This document shows positions 31,694-40,634 of a DNA stretch of 64,000 nt, one piece after another. Below the pieces are notes generated by a model. It saw only the letters and a list, made by a program, of their open reading frames with translations, had not been told where the DNA came from and did not search any database. A program made the translations under genes and the position numbers. The stretch's first letter is position 1. The number at the start of each line of letters is the position of its first letter. The stretch comes from Aquimonas sp964586455 (GTDB taxonomy: Bacteria > Pseudomonadota > Gammaproteobacteria > Xanthomonadales > Xanthomonadaceae): NCBI GenBank assembly GCA_964586455.1, contig CAZPHV010000001.1, positions 186,001 through 250,000 on the forward strand, in the 5' to 3' direction.

Positions 31694-32279
31694 AAAAAGC
31701 GTGCGGCATAGGGTGGGCCCTGGCCCACCATGAGCTCCACCCTCGCCTCGGGTTCGCTTGTTCGCTGCGTTGCTTGAAACGAAGAGCAAGAGCTTTCGGT
31801 CCGTCCTTCGGCCGGCCCGACCTACTTCTCTTTGCGTGGCCAAAGAGAAGTAGGCAAGAGAAAGGCCACCCCTCGTCCGCGCCCATCGCGCATCCTTGCG
31901 CTCAGGGTTCGCGTGAGTCGGTCGGGGTTTTCGGACAGGCCCTCCCTGGCCTGTCGAAAACCTTGGCCGCATCCCTGCGGCCAACCCTGCGGGCGATTCG
32001 ACCGCCTCCCGCCGCTCCCCAGGGGCCCCATAGAAGAGCGCGGGCTCCTGCCCGCAGAAGCCAGAGCAAGAGCGGAAGCGGGAAGCGGAAAGCGGGAACC
32101 CTGATAGGGTGGGCCCTGGCCCACCATGAACTCCACGCTCACCTCGGCCCCACAACACGCCGCACGGGGGGCACTGGCCCACCATGGGCTCTTCGCTCGG
32201 GTTCCGACGTATTCAAGGCTCGCGGTTTCGGCTCAACAAAGCGCCACCTGGAACACGCCTCGGGGAACCGACCTTCGGT
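31694..32279. repeat. Composite intergenic repeat region with 13-bp hairpin and REP copies
   Basis: No gene is supported here. REP palindromes lie at 31707-31732 and 32103-32128, with a decayed copy near 32166-32187. Between them is a segment with a perfect hairpin (ctacttctctttg/caaagagaagtag, 31822-31853) followed by about 230 bases resembling an intergenic sequence often mis-called as a hypothetical protein in related genomes. That resemblance is from memory. The frames across it are Arg/Pro/Gly-rich and read into the palindromes. Confidence 0.65.
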
Positions 32280-32310
32280 CGATTCCCCATTCCCGATTCC
32301 CTATTCCCGG
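32280..32310 (-). repeat. GGGAATC-type heptamer array after the S46 peptidase gene
   Basis: On the minus strand this reads ccgggaatagggaatcgggaatggggaatcg beginning just after the peptidase stop codon. The units vary slightly from GGGATTC, but spacing of the G runs is kept. Confidence 0.75.
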
Positions 32311-34364
32311 CCCTCAAGAATCTCATCCGCCAGATGATTCGCGTCGTACACCTTGCGCAGCGCCTCGACCATCGCCGCCGAATGCACGCTCACCGAACGG
32401 TTGATGCGGGCGTCATACCAGAAGGCGCCGCCGAGGCTGTGGATGTTGCCGTCGAACACCAGGCCGACCACTTCCGCCTTGGCATTGATCACCGGGCTGC
32501 CGGAATTGCCGCCGATGATGTCGTTGCTGCTGACAAAGTTCATCGGCAGATCAAGATTGAGCTTCTCGCGCGAGGCTTCCCAGCTCGGCGGCAGCTTGTA
32601 CGGGTCGGAGCCGGTAGCGCGCTCGTACAGGCCGCGGATCTGGGTCATCGGCGGCACAGTTTCGCCGCCCCACTCCCAGCCCTGCACGGCGCCGTAGGAC
32701 AGGCGCAGGCTGAAGGTGGCATCCGGATAGACGCCGGTGCCGAGCTGAGCGAAGCGGGCGCGGGCGATCTTCTCGGCCGCTTGTTGCGTCACCGCCTGCA
32801 CCTCGCGCTCGAAGCGCGCGCGCAGCTCACGCGCCGCCGGGTCAACCGCGCGCGCCAGCGCGATCATCGGGTCGTCAGACTTCGCGATCGCATCCGCACC
32901 GCCTTCCCACAGCGCGCGGCGCACTGCCGCATCGCCAAGCTTGGTGCCGCGGATCACCCGCTCAGCCAGCTGCTGCGGGCTGTCCTTGCCCAGCACCTGG
33001 CGCACCACCGGGTGATCGGCGCCCAGCTCCTCGCGCAGCTTGGACAGGCTCCAGCCGAGCTTGACGATCTCGAAGTCGGGGTACAGCGGACGCTCGGCGA
33101 ACAGGCCTTGTTCGACGCGCGGCAGGCCGGCGTCGCCGAACTCGCGCAGACGGTCTGCATTCGATTTGGCGCGCTCATCAGCGCCGCGCACGAGCGTGCG
33201 CGCCAGACCGAAGTAGCCGGTGCGGAATGCGCCCGCGCCTTCGAGCATGTTGTACGCGGTCTCGATCTCGCGCGAGATGCGGGTGGCCTCGGCGATCGCC
33301 GACCACGGGTCGCCAATCTCCTCGCTCAAGGTGGGATCGGCAGCGACGAAGGCCTTCAGCGATGCCTCTTCCTCGCGCTTCTGCTCGAACACGGCTGGGT
33401 CGTTGAGCGTGCTCTGGCGGCCACGCAGCGCCTTGAAGCTGTTCTCGACGCCGAACAGATCGTTCTGCGCTTGACGCGCCTGCTCCTCGCCAAGCGCGCC
33501 GAACTGCAGCAGCAGCCCGCGCATCTCGGCCAGGCTCAGCAGGCGGTCGATCAGCGACTTGTCGCGCAGGGCTTCGAGCTGGGCCACGGTCAGCAGGCGC
33601 TGGGTCGAGCCCGGGTGGCCGGTGATCATCACCAGCTCGCCCTCGGCCGCACCGTCGGGGTTCAGCGGGAAGAAGTCCTCAAGTTCGACCGGCTTGCCGT
33701 CTTCGTAGACGCGCAGCAGACCCATGTCGAGGTTGTAGCGCGGGAAGTTGAAGTTGTCGGGATCACCACCGAAGAAGCCGGCGGCGAACTCCGGCGCGAA
33801 TGCCAGACGCACGTCCTGGAAACGGCTGTAGCGGTACAGATGCTGCACGCCGCCCTGGTAGAGGTCGACCACATCGCAGCGTACGCCCGTGCGATTTTCG
33901 CCCGCGCATTCGGCCTCGATCGCCGACTGCGCGGCGCGCTTGGCATTGGCGAAGGCCTCGCCCGACAGGCCCTTGGTGGCTTCGCTGACGCGGCCGCTGA
34001 CGTCGCTGATCGACTCCAGCCGGTTGATCTCGAAGTTCGGGCACTGGCGCTCGTCGGCACGGGTCTTGGCCAGAAAGCCATCGCGCATCAGGTCTTCGTC
34101 AGCGCTGGACAGATCACCGATGCAGCCGACGATGCAGTGGTGGTTGGTCAGCACCAGGCCGTCACCAGAGATGAAGCTGCCCGAGCAGCCGCCAGCCAGA
34201 CGCACCGAGGAGCGCATCACTTTCTGCACCCAGTCGTCGGTAGGCGTGAAGCCGAATTCGGCCTGCATGCCCGCCTTGGGCAGGTTGTCCAGAGTCCACA
34301 TGCCTTCGGCGGCAAAAGAGGGTGAGGCGATCGCGAGTGCGATGCTGGCGGCGATAAGGCGCAT
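32301..34364 (-). CDS. S46 family dipeptidyl-peptidase (DPP7/DPP11 type)
   Basis: 687 residues, exported by a signal peptide (LIAASIALAIASPSFAAEG). S46 enzymes are periplasmic serine exopeptidases that release dipeptides from the N-terminus of peptides, feeding growth on protein. The catalytic triad is visible: histidine in LVLTNHHCIVG near residue 85, aspartate in NFPRYNLDMGL near 225, and serine in GGNSGSPVINAKAEVVGLVF near 560. Length fits the family (about 700). The residue that separates DPP7 from DPP11 specificity was not assigned. Such peptidases are common in Lysobacterales and Bacteroidetes. It sits 79 bases downstream of the transporter gene, on the same strand. Confidence 0.95.
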   Translation of the reverse strand: MRLIAASIALAIASPSFAAEGMWTLDNLPKAGMQAEFGFTPTDDWVQKVMRSSVRLAGGCSGSFISGDGLVLTNHHCIVGCIGDLSSADEDLMRDGFLAKTRADERQCPNFEINRLESISDVSGRVSEATKGLSGEAFANAKRAAQSAIEAECAGENRTGVRCDVVDLYQGGVQHLYRYSRFQDVRLAFAPEFAAGFFGGDPDNFNFPRYNLDMGLLRVYEDGKPVELEDFFPLNPDGAAEGELVMITGHPGSTQRLLTVAQLEALRDKSLIDRLLSLAEMRGLLLQFGALGEEQARQAQNDLFGVENSFKALRGRQSTLNDPAVFEQKREEEASLKAFVAADPTLSEEIGDPWSAIAEATRISREIETAYNMLEGAGAFRTGYFGLARTLVRGADERAKSNADRLREFGDAGLPRVEQGLFAERPLYPDFEIVKLGWSLSKLREELGADHPVVRQVLGKDSPQQLAERVIRGTKLGDAAVRRALWEGGADAIAKSDDPMIALARAVDPAARELRARFEREVQAVTQQAAEKIARARFAQLGTGVYPDATFSLRLSYGAVQGWEWGGETVPPMTQIRGLYERATGSDPYKLPPSWEASREKLNLDLPMNFVSSNDIIGGNSGSPVINAKAEVVGLVFDGNIHSLGGAFWYDARINRSVSVHSAAMVEALRKVYDANHLADEILEGRE

Positions 34365-34443
34365 GGGGGCTCCGCTGACGGGGATGAAGCCCTCAATTGT
34401 AGGCCTGCACCGATTCCACGGATGTGCCGGAAGCCTGCGCCGC

Positions 34444-35784
34444 TCAGGCCGCGGGTTTCGGTGCTCCGGGTGAAGCTGCGGGAAGCTCTTCCGGCAGCGG
34501 CTGCTTCTGCAGGCGGATCAGGCTCCAGGCAGCCGCGGTAAGCCCTGCGGCCAGCACCGCGCCAGCGAGAAAGACGGCGGTCGAGCCCAGCAGCGCAAGA
34601 CCCTTGTGGACCCAGGCGAAAGTGATGTCGCTGCCGCGATAGATCAGCGTGTCGACGACGGCCTTGGCCTTGTAGCGCGACTCACGGTCGACGCGGGTGT
34701 AGACCGTCTCGCGCGCCGGTTTGGCCATCGAGAATTCACCCGCCCGCGTCGCCACCTGCACGATCGCCACGAACAGCGGCAGCGGCGCCGCTGCCAGCGC
34801 GCAGTAGCCCACCAGAATGGCAAACGCCGGAATCAGCAGCAGGGGTGCGATCCCGTAGCGGACCAGCAGAAAACGAGTCAGCAGCACCTGCACCGTCAGG
34901 GTGCTCACGTTGATCGCGAAGTCGAGCGTGGAGAAGAATTCCGTGCGATCGACGTCATTCGCGAACAACGTGCTCGCGATCCTCGCCTGCTCGAAATACA
35001 GCAGGGTGCCGACACCGACGCCGCAGAACATCAGGGCCGCCATCGCGCGCAGCACCGGCCGCTCCCAGACCAGCCGCAGCCCGGCCAGAATGCTGCCGCC
35101 GATCGCCTCTTCGCCGCTGCGGGTGCCGTCTTCGATCTCGCGCCGACGCGCGTAGGGGGCGAGCCGGACGATGCACAGCATGCACACGGCGATCAGGCTC
35201 GCGGATACCAGCAGCAAGTTGGCTACGCCAATCTGCTCCACGGTCAAACGGGTGAACCCCGGGCCGATCAGTCCGCCCAGGGTCCCGCCCGCGCCGATAT
35301 AGCCGTAAAGACGACGCGCATCGGTATTGCGGAACACATCCGCCATGTAGCTCCAGAACACACTGACCGCGAACAGATTGAACACCGCCACCCAAATGAA
35401 GAACACCGCGTTCTTCCAGGCGTAGTCGCGGTTGAAGATCCACCAGAAGGCGATCAGGCAGGCGATGAAGAACACATACACCGCCGGCAGGAACACGCGG
35501 CGCGGAAAGCGACTGACCAGCGCCCCGTAGGCCGGTTGCAGCAGCAGCATGCAGACGAAGGTGCCGGTGAACAGCAGCTGGAGATTCTGGGTGCTGCCCA
35601 TCGCATCGCGCACCGGCCGCAGGATGTAGTAGCCGCAGAGCAGGCAGAAGAAATAAAGCGCCGCCCACAACAGCGGCGGGAAATCGCGCAGCGCGTCGCG
35701 CAGGCCCGAGAGCTTGCCGAGGCTGGCGCCCGCGTCATCACGCGCAGAGGTCGCTTCGCTGGAAGTGGGGGCGTAAGGGTTCAA
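34444..35784 (-). CDS. Major facilitator/NTP-NDP exchange-type transporter
   Basis: About 446 residues with around twelve hydrophobic helices. The motif YYILRPVRDAMG in helix 1 and the charged segment FRNTDARRLYGYIGAGGTLG resemble the Npt1/Npt2 nucleotide-transporter-like branch of the MFS. Actual nucleotide exchange is unlikely in a free-living cell and the substrate is unknown. The start is unsettled: a TTG at 35784 gives a protein beginning NPYAPTSSEA after a purine-rich stretch and is used here. ATGs at 35907 and 35976 lie in the same frame but add low-complexity basic sequence. The gene is divergent from the GMC oxidoreductase. Confidence 0.82.
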   Translation of the reverse strand: MNPYAPTSSEATSARDDAGASLGKLSGLRDALRDFPPLLWAALYFFCLLCGYYILRPVRDAMGSTQNLQLLFTGTFVCMLLLQPAYGALVSRFPRRVFLPAVYVFFIACLIAFWWIFNRDYAWKNAVFFIWVAVFNLFAVSVFWSYMADVFRNTDARRLYGYIGAGGTLGGLIGPGFTRLTVEQIGVANLLLVSASLIAVCMLCIVRLAPYARRREIEDGTRSGEEAIGGSILAGLRLVWERPVLRAMAALMFCGVGVGTLLYFEQARIASTLFANDVDRTEFFSTLDFAINVSTLTVQVLLTRFLLVRYGIAPLLLIPAFAILVGYCALAAAPLPLFVAIVQVATRAGEFSMAKPARETVYTRVDRESRYKAKAVVDTLIYRGSDITFAWVHKGLALLGSTAVFLAGAVLAAGLTAAAWSLIRLQKQPLPEELPAASPGAPKPAA

Positions 35785-35987
35785 GCGGCTCTCGGCAGGC
35801 TGACCGCGATGGCGGCGGGCGGACCTTACCTGATCACCTGTGAGCCTGCGACCTTGGTCGTGGAACACTGCTTTCCGCGGCGCGGATCGAGTCTTTGCTC
35901 TAGGCATGAGGTCTAGGGTCCGGGCAGTCTTCAGAAACCCCGCAAACCCGCGCTGCGCCTCGCTGCAGCGCAACATCAGGCTCTCCC

Positions 35988-37565
35988 ATGTACGACTACA
36001 TCATCGTCGGCGCCGGCTCCGCAGGCTGCGTGCTGGCGAACCGGCTGAGCGCCGACCGCGCCTGCAAGGTGCTGCTGATCGAAGCTGGTCCGCGCGACTG
36101 GCACCCCTTCATCCACATGCCGGCCGGCATCGCCAAGCTGGTCGGCAAGAAGAACGCCAATTGGGACTACTCGACTGAGCCCGAGCCTGAGCTTGGCGGC
36201 CGCCGTCTGTGGTGGCCGCGCGGCCGCGTGCTGGGTGGCTCCAGCTCGATCAATGCGATGTGCTACACCCGCGGCCACCACGCCGATTACGACGAATGGG
36301 AGCGGCTGGGCGCGCGCGGCTGGAACTGGCAGAGCGCCCTGCCCGCGTTCCGGCTGGCCGAGGGCAATGCGCGGGGCGCCAGTCAGTACCACGGTGGCGA
36401 CGGCCCCTTGAGCGTGATGGACCACATCCACACCAATCCGCTCTCGCAGGTCTTCATCGAGGCCGCGCTGCAGGCGGGCCATGCGTCGACCAAAGACTTC
36501 AACGGCGCGCAGCAGGATGGCTTCGGCTTCTACCAGGTCACCCAGCGCAAGGGCGCGCGCTGCTCGACCGCAGTCGCTTACCTCAATCCGGCGCGCGATC
36601 GCCCCAACCTGACGATCGTCACCGGCGCGCAGGCGCAGGGCCTGATCTTCGAAGGCCATCGCGCGGTCGGACTGCGCTACCTGCAGGGCCGCAGCCCGCG
36701 CGAGGCGCGCGCGCAGCGCGAGGTAATCCTCTGCGGCGGCGCGCTCAACTCACCGCAGCTGCTGATGCTGTCGGGTATCGGCCCGGCCGCGCAGCTGCGC
36801 CGACACGGCATTGAGGTGCGCGTGGATGCGCCCGGGGTCGGCGCCAACCTGCAGGACCACCTCGACGTCTGCACATTGACCCAGGCCAGCAATGATCTGA
36901 GCTACGACAAACTCTCGGACGTCGCCGTGGCCTGGCAGTACTACCTGTTCGGCAAGGGCCCGGGCACCAGCAATGTGGCCGAGGCGGGCGGTTTCCTGCG
37001 CTCGCGTCTGGCCGAAGATGCGCGCCCCGACATCCAGTTCCACTTCGTGCCGGCCATGCTCGACGACCACGGCCGCAACCGCCTGCCCGGCAGCGGCTAC
37101 ACCCTGCATGCCTGTTTCCTGCGCCCGAAAAGCCGCGGCCATCTGGAACTGGCCTCAGCCAACCCGAACGACAAGATCCGTATCCACGCGAACTACCTGA
37201 GCGACGCCGAAGGGTTCGATCTAAAGGTGATGGTCGAATGCGTGAGGCTGTCGCGCGAGATCCTGTCGCAGGCGGCTTTTCTGCCGCATCGCAAGCACGA
37301 GCTGATGCCCGGCGAGAGCGTGCAGGACGAGGCCGGCATCATCGACTTCATCCGCCGCAAGGCCGAGACCATCTACCACCCGATCGGCACCTGCCGCATG
37401 GGCGAGGACGCAGCCGCCGTGGTCGACTCCGAACTGCGCGTCCGCGGCGTCGATGGCCTGCGCGTGGTCGACGCCTCGGTGATGCCGACCCTGGTGGGCG
37501 GGAACACCAATGCGCCTACGGTGATGATTGCTGAACGCGCCGCGGCCTTCATCGCTTCGCGCTGA
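35988..37565 (+). CDS. GMC family FAD-dependent oxidoreductase (choline dehydrogenase-like)
   Basis: 525 residues. The FAD-binding motif is at the very start (YIIVGAGSAGCVLANRLS), with LLIEAGP following. The GMC signature 1 is WWPRGRVLGGSSSINAMCYT and signature 2 is GALNSPQLLMLSGIGP. The catalytic histidine and partner asparagine are in YHPIGTCRMG and GGNTNAPTVM. It should oxidise a primary alcohol to an aldehyde; choline is not assured and long-chain alcohols are equally likely. No signal peptide is seen. It stands alone and ends in a pair of heptamer arrays. Confidence 0.93.
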   Translation: MYDYIIVGAGSAGCVLANRLSADRACKVLLIEAGPRDWHPFIHMPAGIAKLVGKKNANWDYSTEPEPELGGRRLWWPRGRVLGGSSSINAMCYTRGHHADYDEWERLGARGWNWQSALPAFRLAEGNARGASQYHGGDGPLSVMDHIHTNPLSQVFIEAALQAGHASTKDFNGAQQDGFGFYQVTQRKGARCSTAVAYLNPARDRPNLTIVTGAQAQGLIFEGHRAVGLRYLQGRSPREARAQREVILCGGALNSPQLLMLSGIGPAAQLRRHGIEVRVDAPGVGANLQDHLDVCTLTQASNDLSYDKLSDVAVAWQYYLFGKGPGTSNVAEAGGFLRSRLAEDARPDIQFHFVPAMLDDHGRNRLPGSGYTLHACFLRPKSRGHLELASANPNDKIRIHANYLSDAEGFDLKVMVECVRLSREILSQAAFLPHRKHELMPGESVQDEAGIIDFIRRKAETIYHPIGTCRMGEDAAAVVDSELRVRGVDGLRVVDASVMPTLVGGNTNAPTVMIAERAAAFIASR

Positions 37566-37579
37566 AGGCCGCTGCGCGT

Positions 37580-37641
37580 TGGGATTCGGGATTGGGGATT
37601 CGCTTTGAAGCTGGGATTCGGGATTCGGGATTCGGGATTCG
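37580..37641 (+). repeat. Two GGGATTC heptamer arrays after the GMC oxidoreductase gene
   Basis: Arrays at 37580-37602 and 37611-37641 read in the sense of the upstream gene. The second has four GGGATTC units. They face the opposite array of the convergent M48 gene at 37729-37759. Confidence 0.8.
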
Positions 37642-37728
37642 TTGAAGAGCCCGTACCGTCGTGTGCTTCTTCAACCCAGTCGACGCGGCCTTCGCTCTTT
37701 GCCTCAGTCTCAGCGTCTCGCGCTGTTA

Positions 37729-37759
37729 CGAATCCCGAATCCCGAATCCCGAATCCCGG
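37729..37759 (-). repeat. GGGATTC heptamer array after the M48 protease gene
   Basis: On the minus strand this reads ccgggattc followed by three further units, starting a few bases after the protease stop. With the array at 37611 it forms a head-to-head pair about 90 bases apart. Confidence 0.8.
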
Positions 37760-37762
37760 CCT

Positions 37763-39694
37763 CTAGGCCACCGGCGGCAGCGGACACCGCAGATACGCAC
37801 ATACCGCGCGCAGCAGTTCGGCTTCTTCGAGGCTGACGCGGCCGTCGTGGGTGATCGCGACGACCAATGCCTCGATCAACAGGCGCTTGCCGGGCGGGTC
37901 GACGCGGTCGAGGGCGGGCAGGGCCTGGTCGAGTCGGTGCTGCCAGTCCTGCGGTGGAGTGTAGGGCCGGGCCATCTGCGGCAGCGCGGCGTGCAGGGCC
38001 GACAGATAGGCACGCCGGGCGTCGATTTCGCTGTCGTGGCCATACCAGGCCAGCACCGCCAGCAGATCAGCCGCGGCATCGCCCGCCTCGTTGAGCTTGA
38101 CCATCCGCTGGCGCGCACGGGCGCGCGGGTCGAGGCTGTCCTCGATCTGGCGCGACAACAAAAGACCTGTCATGTGCTCGAACAGATCGAGCTCGCCGTC
38201 GGCGTGGATCAGAGCGTCGACCGTGTCGATCAGGCGCTGTTGACCCACGCGGCCGAGGTGGCGGATCGTGCCCAGCGCCAGCAGCAGCACGGGCAAACGC
38301 AGGGCCGGATGCAGGCCGATCAGCAGGGCGGCCTCAACCGGCACTTCTTCGGCCGCCTCGGCGCCCAGCAACTCGCGCACTGCGTAAAGCTGCTGCGCAC
38401 GCAGGCCATCGTCACGATCCAACAGCAGGGCCAGCAGCAGTGCCTGCGCGCGCTCGGGCTGCTGCAGGGCAAGATCGATCGCCGGTGGAATCGCCGCGCG
38501 CACGTCACCGGCACGCAGGAAATCCTCGACGTCGGGCGTACCGACCTGCTCGACCACGCGCTCACCCTGCAGCTCGACTTGGACATCGCGCCGCGGAAGT
38601 TCGCCGCGACTGCGCTGGGTCAGGCCCAAGGCGAGGTCTTCCTCCATGCCGTGCGGAGGCTGCTTCAGCCACTGCACCTGCAGACGCTGCAGCTCGGCCG
38701 GGTTGAACGAAGGGTCCAGCGCCTTGATTCGCGCATGCAGCGGCGGGTGAGTGGCGAACAGGCCCGAAAAGCCCATGCCCTCGCCGAACAGCATGTGGGC
38801 GACCTCTTCGGTCTCGGCCGATGCCAGCTTCGAGCCGACCTGCAGCCCGCCGATTTTCTTCAGCGCGCCGGCGATGCCATGGGTCTGGCGGGTGAACTGC
38901 ACGGCGGAAGCGTCAGCCAGAAATTCGCGCTGGCGCGATACGCCGGCCTTGATCAGGCGGCCGAAGAACAGTCCGACATAGCCGACGACCATCAGGATCA
39001 GAGCGATGATCACCACCGGAGCGGCATCGCGACTGTTACGCCCGCCGCGGGTCAACTCGAGCACGCGCGCGCCGATCACACCCAGCGCGAGGATGCCGAA
39101 CAGCACGCCCATCAAGCGGATGTTGATGCGCATGTCGCCATTCAGAACATGGCTGAACTCATGCGCGACCACGCCCTGCAGCTCATCGCGATTCAGATGC
39201 AGCAGGGCGCCGCGGCTCACCGCCACAGCCGCGTCACCAGGCGAATAGCCGGCGGCGAAGGCATTGATGCCGGGCTCGTCCTCCAGCACGAAGATCGCCG
39301 GCACCGGCAGCGAGGACGCGATTGCGATCTCCTCGACCACGTTGCGCAGACGCCGCAGCTCGGGATCACGGGTGTCTTCAGACACTTCGCGTCCGCCCAT
39401 CGCACGCGCCACCGCGACACCCCCGCCACGCAGACTGGCAACGCGATACAGCGATGCGGCGGCGATCACCAGCGCGGTGGCCAGCGCGGTGAACAGCAGC
39501 AGACCCGCGCTATCCGAGAGCAGGCCCGCGGTGCCGCCGAGTCGCTCCAGCTCACGTGTATCGGCGCTCAGGCGCAGCATCAGGAAAACACCGCCGGTGA
39601 CTGCGGCGATGATCGCGAAAACAGCGCAGGCGAACAGCAGCAACAGCCGCTTGGATTGACTGCGCGCTGCCGCCTGGCGTTCGAAGAAGTTCAT
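37763..39694 (-). CDS. M48 family zinc metalloprotease with long C-terminal extension
   Basis: 643 residues. Two membrane helices lie at the N-terminus (LLLLFACAVFAIIAAVTGGV and LLLFTALATALVIAAASLYR). The HtpX-like protease core follows with INAFAAGYSPGDAAVAVSRG, the zinc site VVAHEFSHVLNGD, further helices and EFLADASAVQFTR for the third zinc ligand. HtpX-type enzymes degrade damaged membrane proteins. Residues from about 330 to the end are a large, mostly helical extension that HtpX lacks. The start at 39694 is chosen because upstream frame is REP sequence. It lies downstream of lemA, a frequent pairing. Confidence 0.9.
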   Translation of the reverse strand: MNFFERQAAARSQSKRLLLLFACAVFAIIAAVTGGVFLMLRLSADTRELERLGGTAGLLSDSAGLLLFTALATALVIAAASLYRVASLRGGGVAVARAMGGREVSEDTRDPELRRLRNVVEEIAIASSLPVPAIFVLEDEPGINAFAAGYSPGDAAVAVSRGALLHLNRDELQGVVAHEFSHVLNGDMRINIRLMGVLFGILALGVIGARVLELTRGGRNSRDAAPVVIIALILMVVGYVGLFFGRLIKAGVSRQREFLADASAVQFTRQTHGIAGALKKIGGLQVGSKLASAETEEVAHMLFGEGMGFSGLFATHPPLHARIKALDPSFNPAELQRLQVQWLKQPPHGMEEDLALGLTQRSRGELPRRDVQVELQGERVVEQVGTPDVEDFLRAGDVRAAIPPAIDLALQQPERAQALLLALLLDRDDGLRAQQLYAVRELLGAEAAEEVPVEAALLIGLHPALRLPVLLLALGTIRHLGRVGQQRLIDTVDALIHADGELDLFEHMTGLLLSRQIEDSLDPRARARQRMVKLNEAGDAAADLLAVLAWYGHDSEIDARRAYLSALHAALPQMARPYTPPQDWQHRLDQALPALDRVDPPGKRLLIEALVVAITHDGRVSLEEAELLRAVCAYLRCPLPPVA

Positions 39695-39730
39695 GTGTTC
39701 GGAATCGCCTGAAAGAAAACAAACAGGAAC

Positions 39731-39853
39731 CCATAGGGTGGGCCCTGGCCCACCGGAGCTCCACACCGCCCCAGTTCGAAGCACCTTGGCCCAGCGGAGC
39801 TCCACGCGCGCGCCGGTAGCTCCAGGGCCATAGGGTGGGTCTCGACCCACCGG
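39731..39853. repeat. REP palindromes between lemA and the M48 gene
   Basis: Two copies at 39731-39755 (catagggtgggccctggccc plus accgg) and 39829-39853 (tagggtgggtctcgacccac), with a decayed copy between them. All are followed by ggag(c/a)tccac. Confidence 0.8.
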
Positions 39854-39965
39854 AGATCCACACCGCCCCGGTCAGAGCGCCCCGAGGCACACCCCACGCT
39901 TCGACCCAACCGCGCGCACTCGCCGACGGCCGGATGCGCGCGCCATCAGCGCGCTATCAAGCGCC

Positions 39966-40571
39966 TCAGAACTGCACTTTCGGCACTTCGCGCTTGTGCG
40001 CCTCTTCTTCGCCGATGCCGAGCAGCGCCGCCTGCTGGAAGTTGAAGGTGCCGGCCAGCAGGTTGGCCGGGAAGACCTCGCGCTGGTTGTTGTAGGCCAT
40101 CACCGCGTCGTTGAACGCCTGACGCGCGAAGGCCACGCGGTTCTCGGTCGAAGCCAGCTCTTCGGTGAGCTGCGCCATGTTGGTGCTGGCCTTTAAGTCG
40201 GGATAGGACTCGGACAAGGCAAACAACCGCCCCAGGGCACCGCCCAGCGCGCCTTCGGCCTGGGCCAACTGCTGCATCGCGGCGGGATCACCGGGATTGC
40301 CCTTGGCCGCGTTGAGCCCACCAATGGCGCTGTTGCGCGCGCGAATCACTGCTTCCAGCGTCTCGCGCTCGTGCTGCATGTAGCCCTTCACCGTCTCGAC
40401 CAGGTTCGGAATCAGGTCGTGGCGGCGGGTCAGCTGCACGTCGATCTGGGCGAACCCATTGCGGTAAGCGTTGCGACGGGTGACGAGGCCGTTGTAGATG
40501 CCGACGGCCCAAAGTACGAGGGCGATGCCAACGCCGAACACGATGAGCAGGAGCAGCAGCAGGATGGACAT
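39966..40571 (-). CDS. lemA: LemA family protein
   Basis: 201 residues. A single N-terminal membrane helix (LLLLLLIVFGVGIALVLWAV) is followed by the helical LemA domain, with YNGLVTRRNAYRNGFAQIDV, RRHDLIPNLVETVKGYM and the C-terminal VFPANLLAGTFNFQ. The topology places the C-terminal domain outside or with the N-terminus out. The precise role is not established; LemA is often encoded beside M48 proteases, as here. Start at 40571 has a strong ribosome binding site (ggaggaacc). Confidence 0.93.
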   Translation of the reverse strand: MSILLLLLLIVFGVGIALVLWAVGIYNGLVTRRNAYRNGFAQIDVQLTRRHDLIPNLVETVKGYMQHERETLEAVIRARNSAIGGLNAAKGNPGDPAAMQQLAQAEGALGGALGRLFALSESYPDLKASTNMAQLTEELASTENRVAFARQAFNDAVMAYNNQREVFPANLLAGTFNFQQAALLGIGEEEAHKREVPKVQF

Positions 40572-40634
40572 GGTTCCTCCAAAGGTGAACAAGGGACGCG
40601 GGTCGCGATCGTGAACCGAAACTTGGGGGCTAGA

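Noticed and set aside
31822..32142. Apparent hypothetical protein in the repeat region at 32 kb
   Set aside because: The frame begins inside a REP palindrome and crosses a hairpin repeat. Composition is Arg/Pro/Gly-rich and no ribosome binding site is present.
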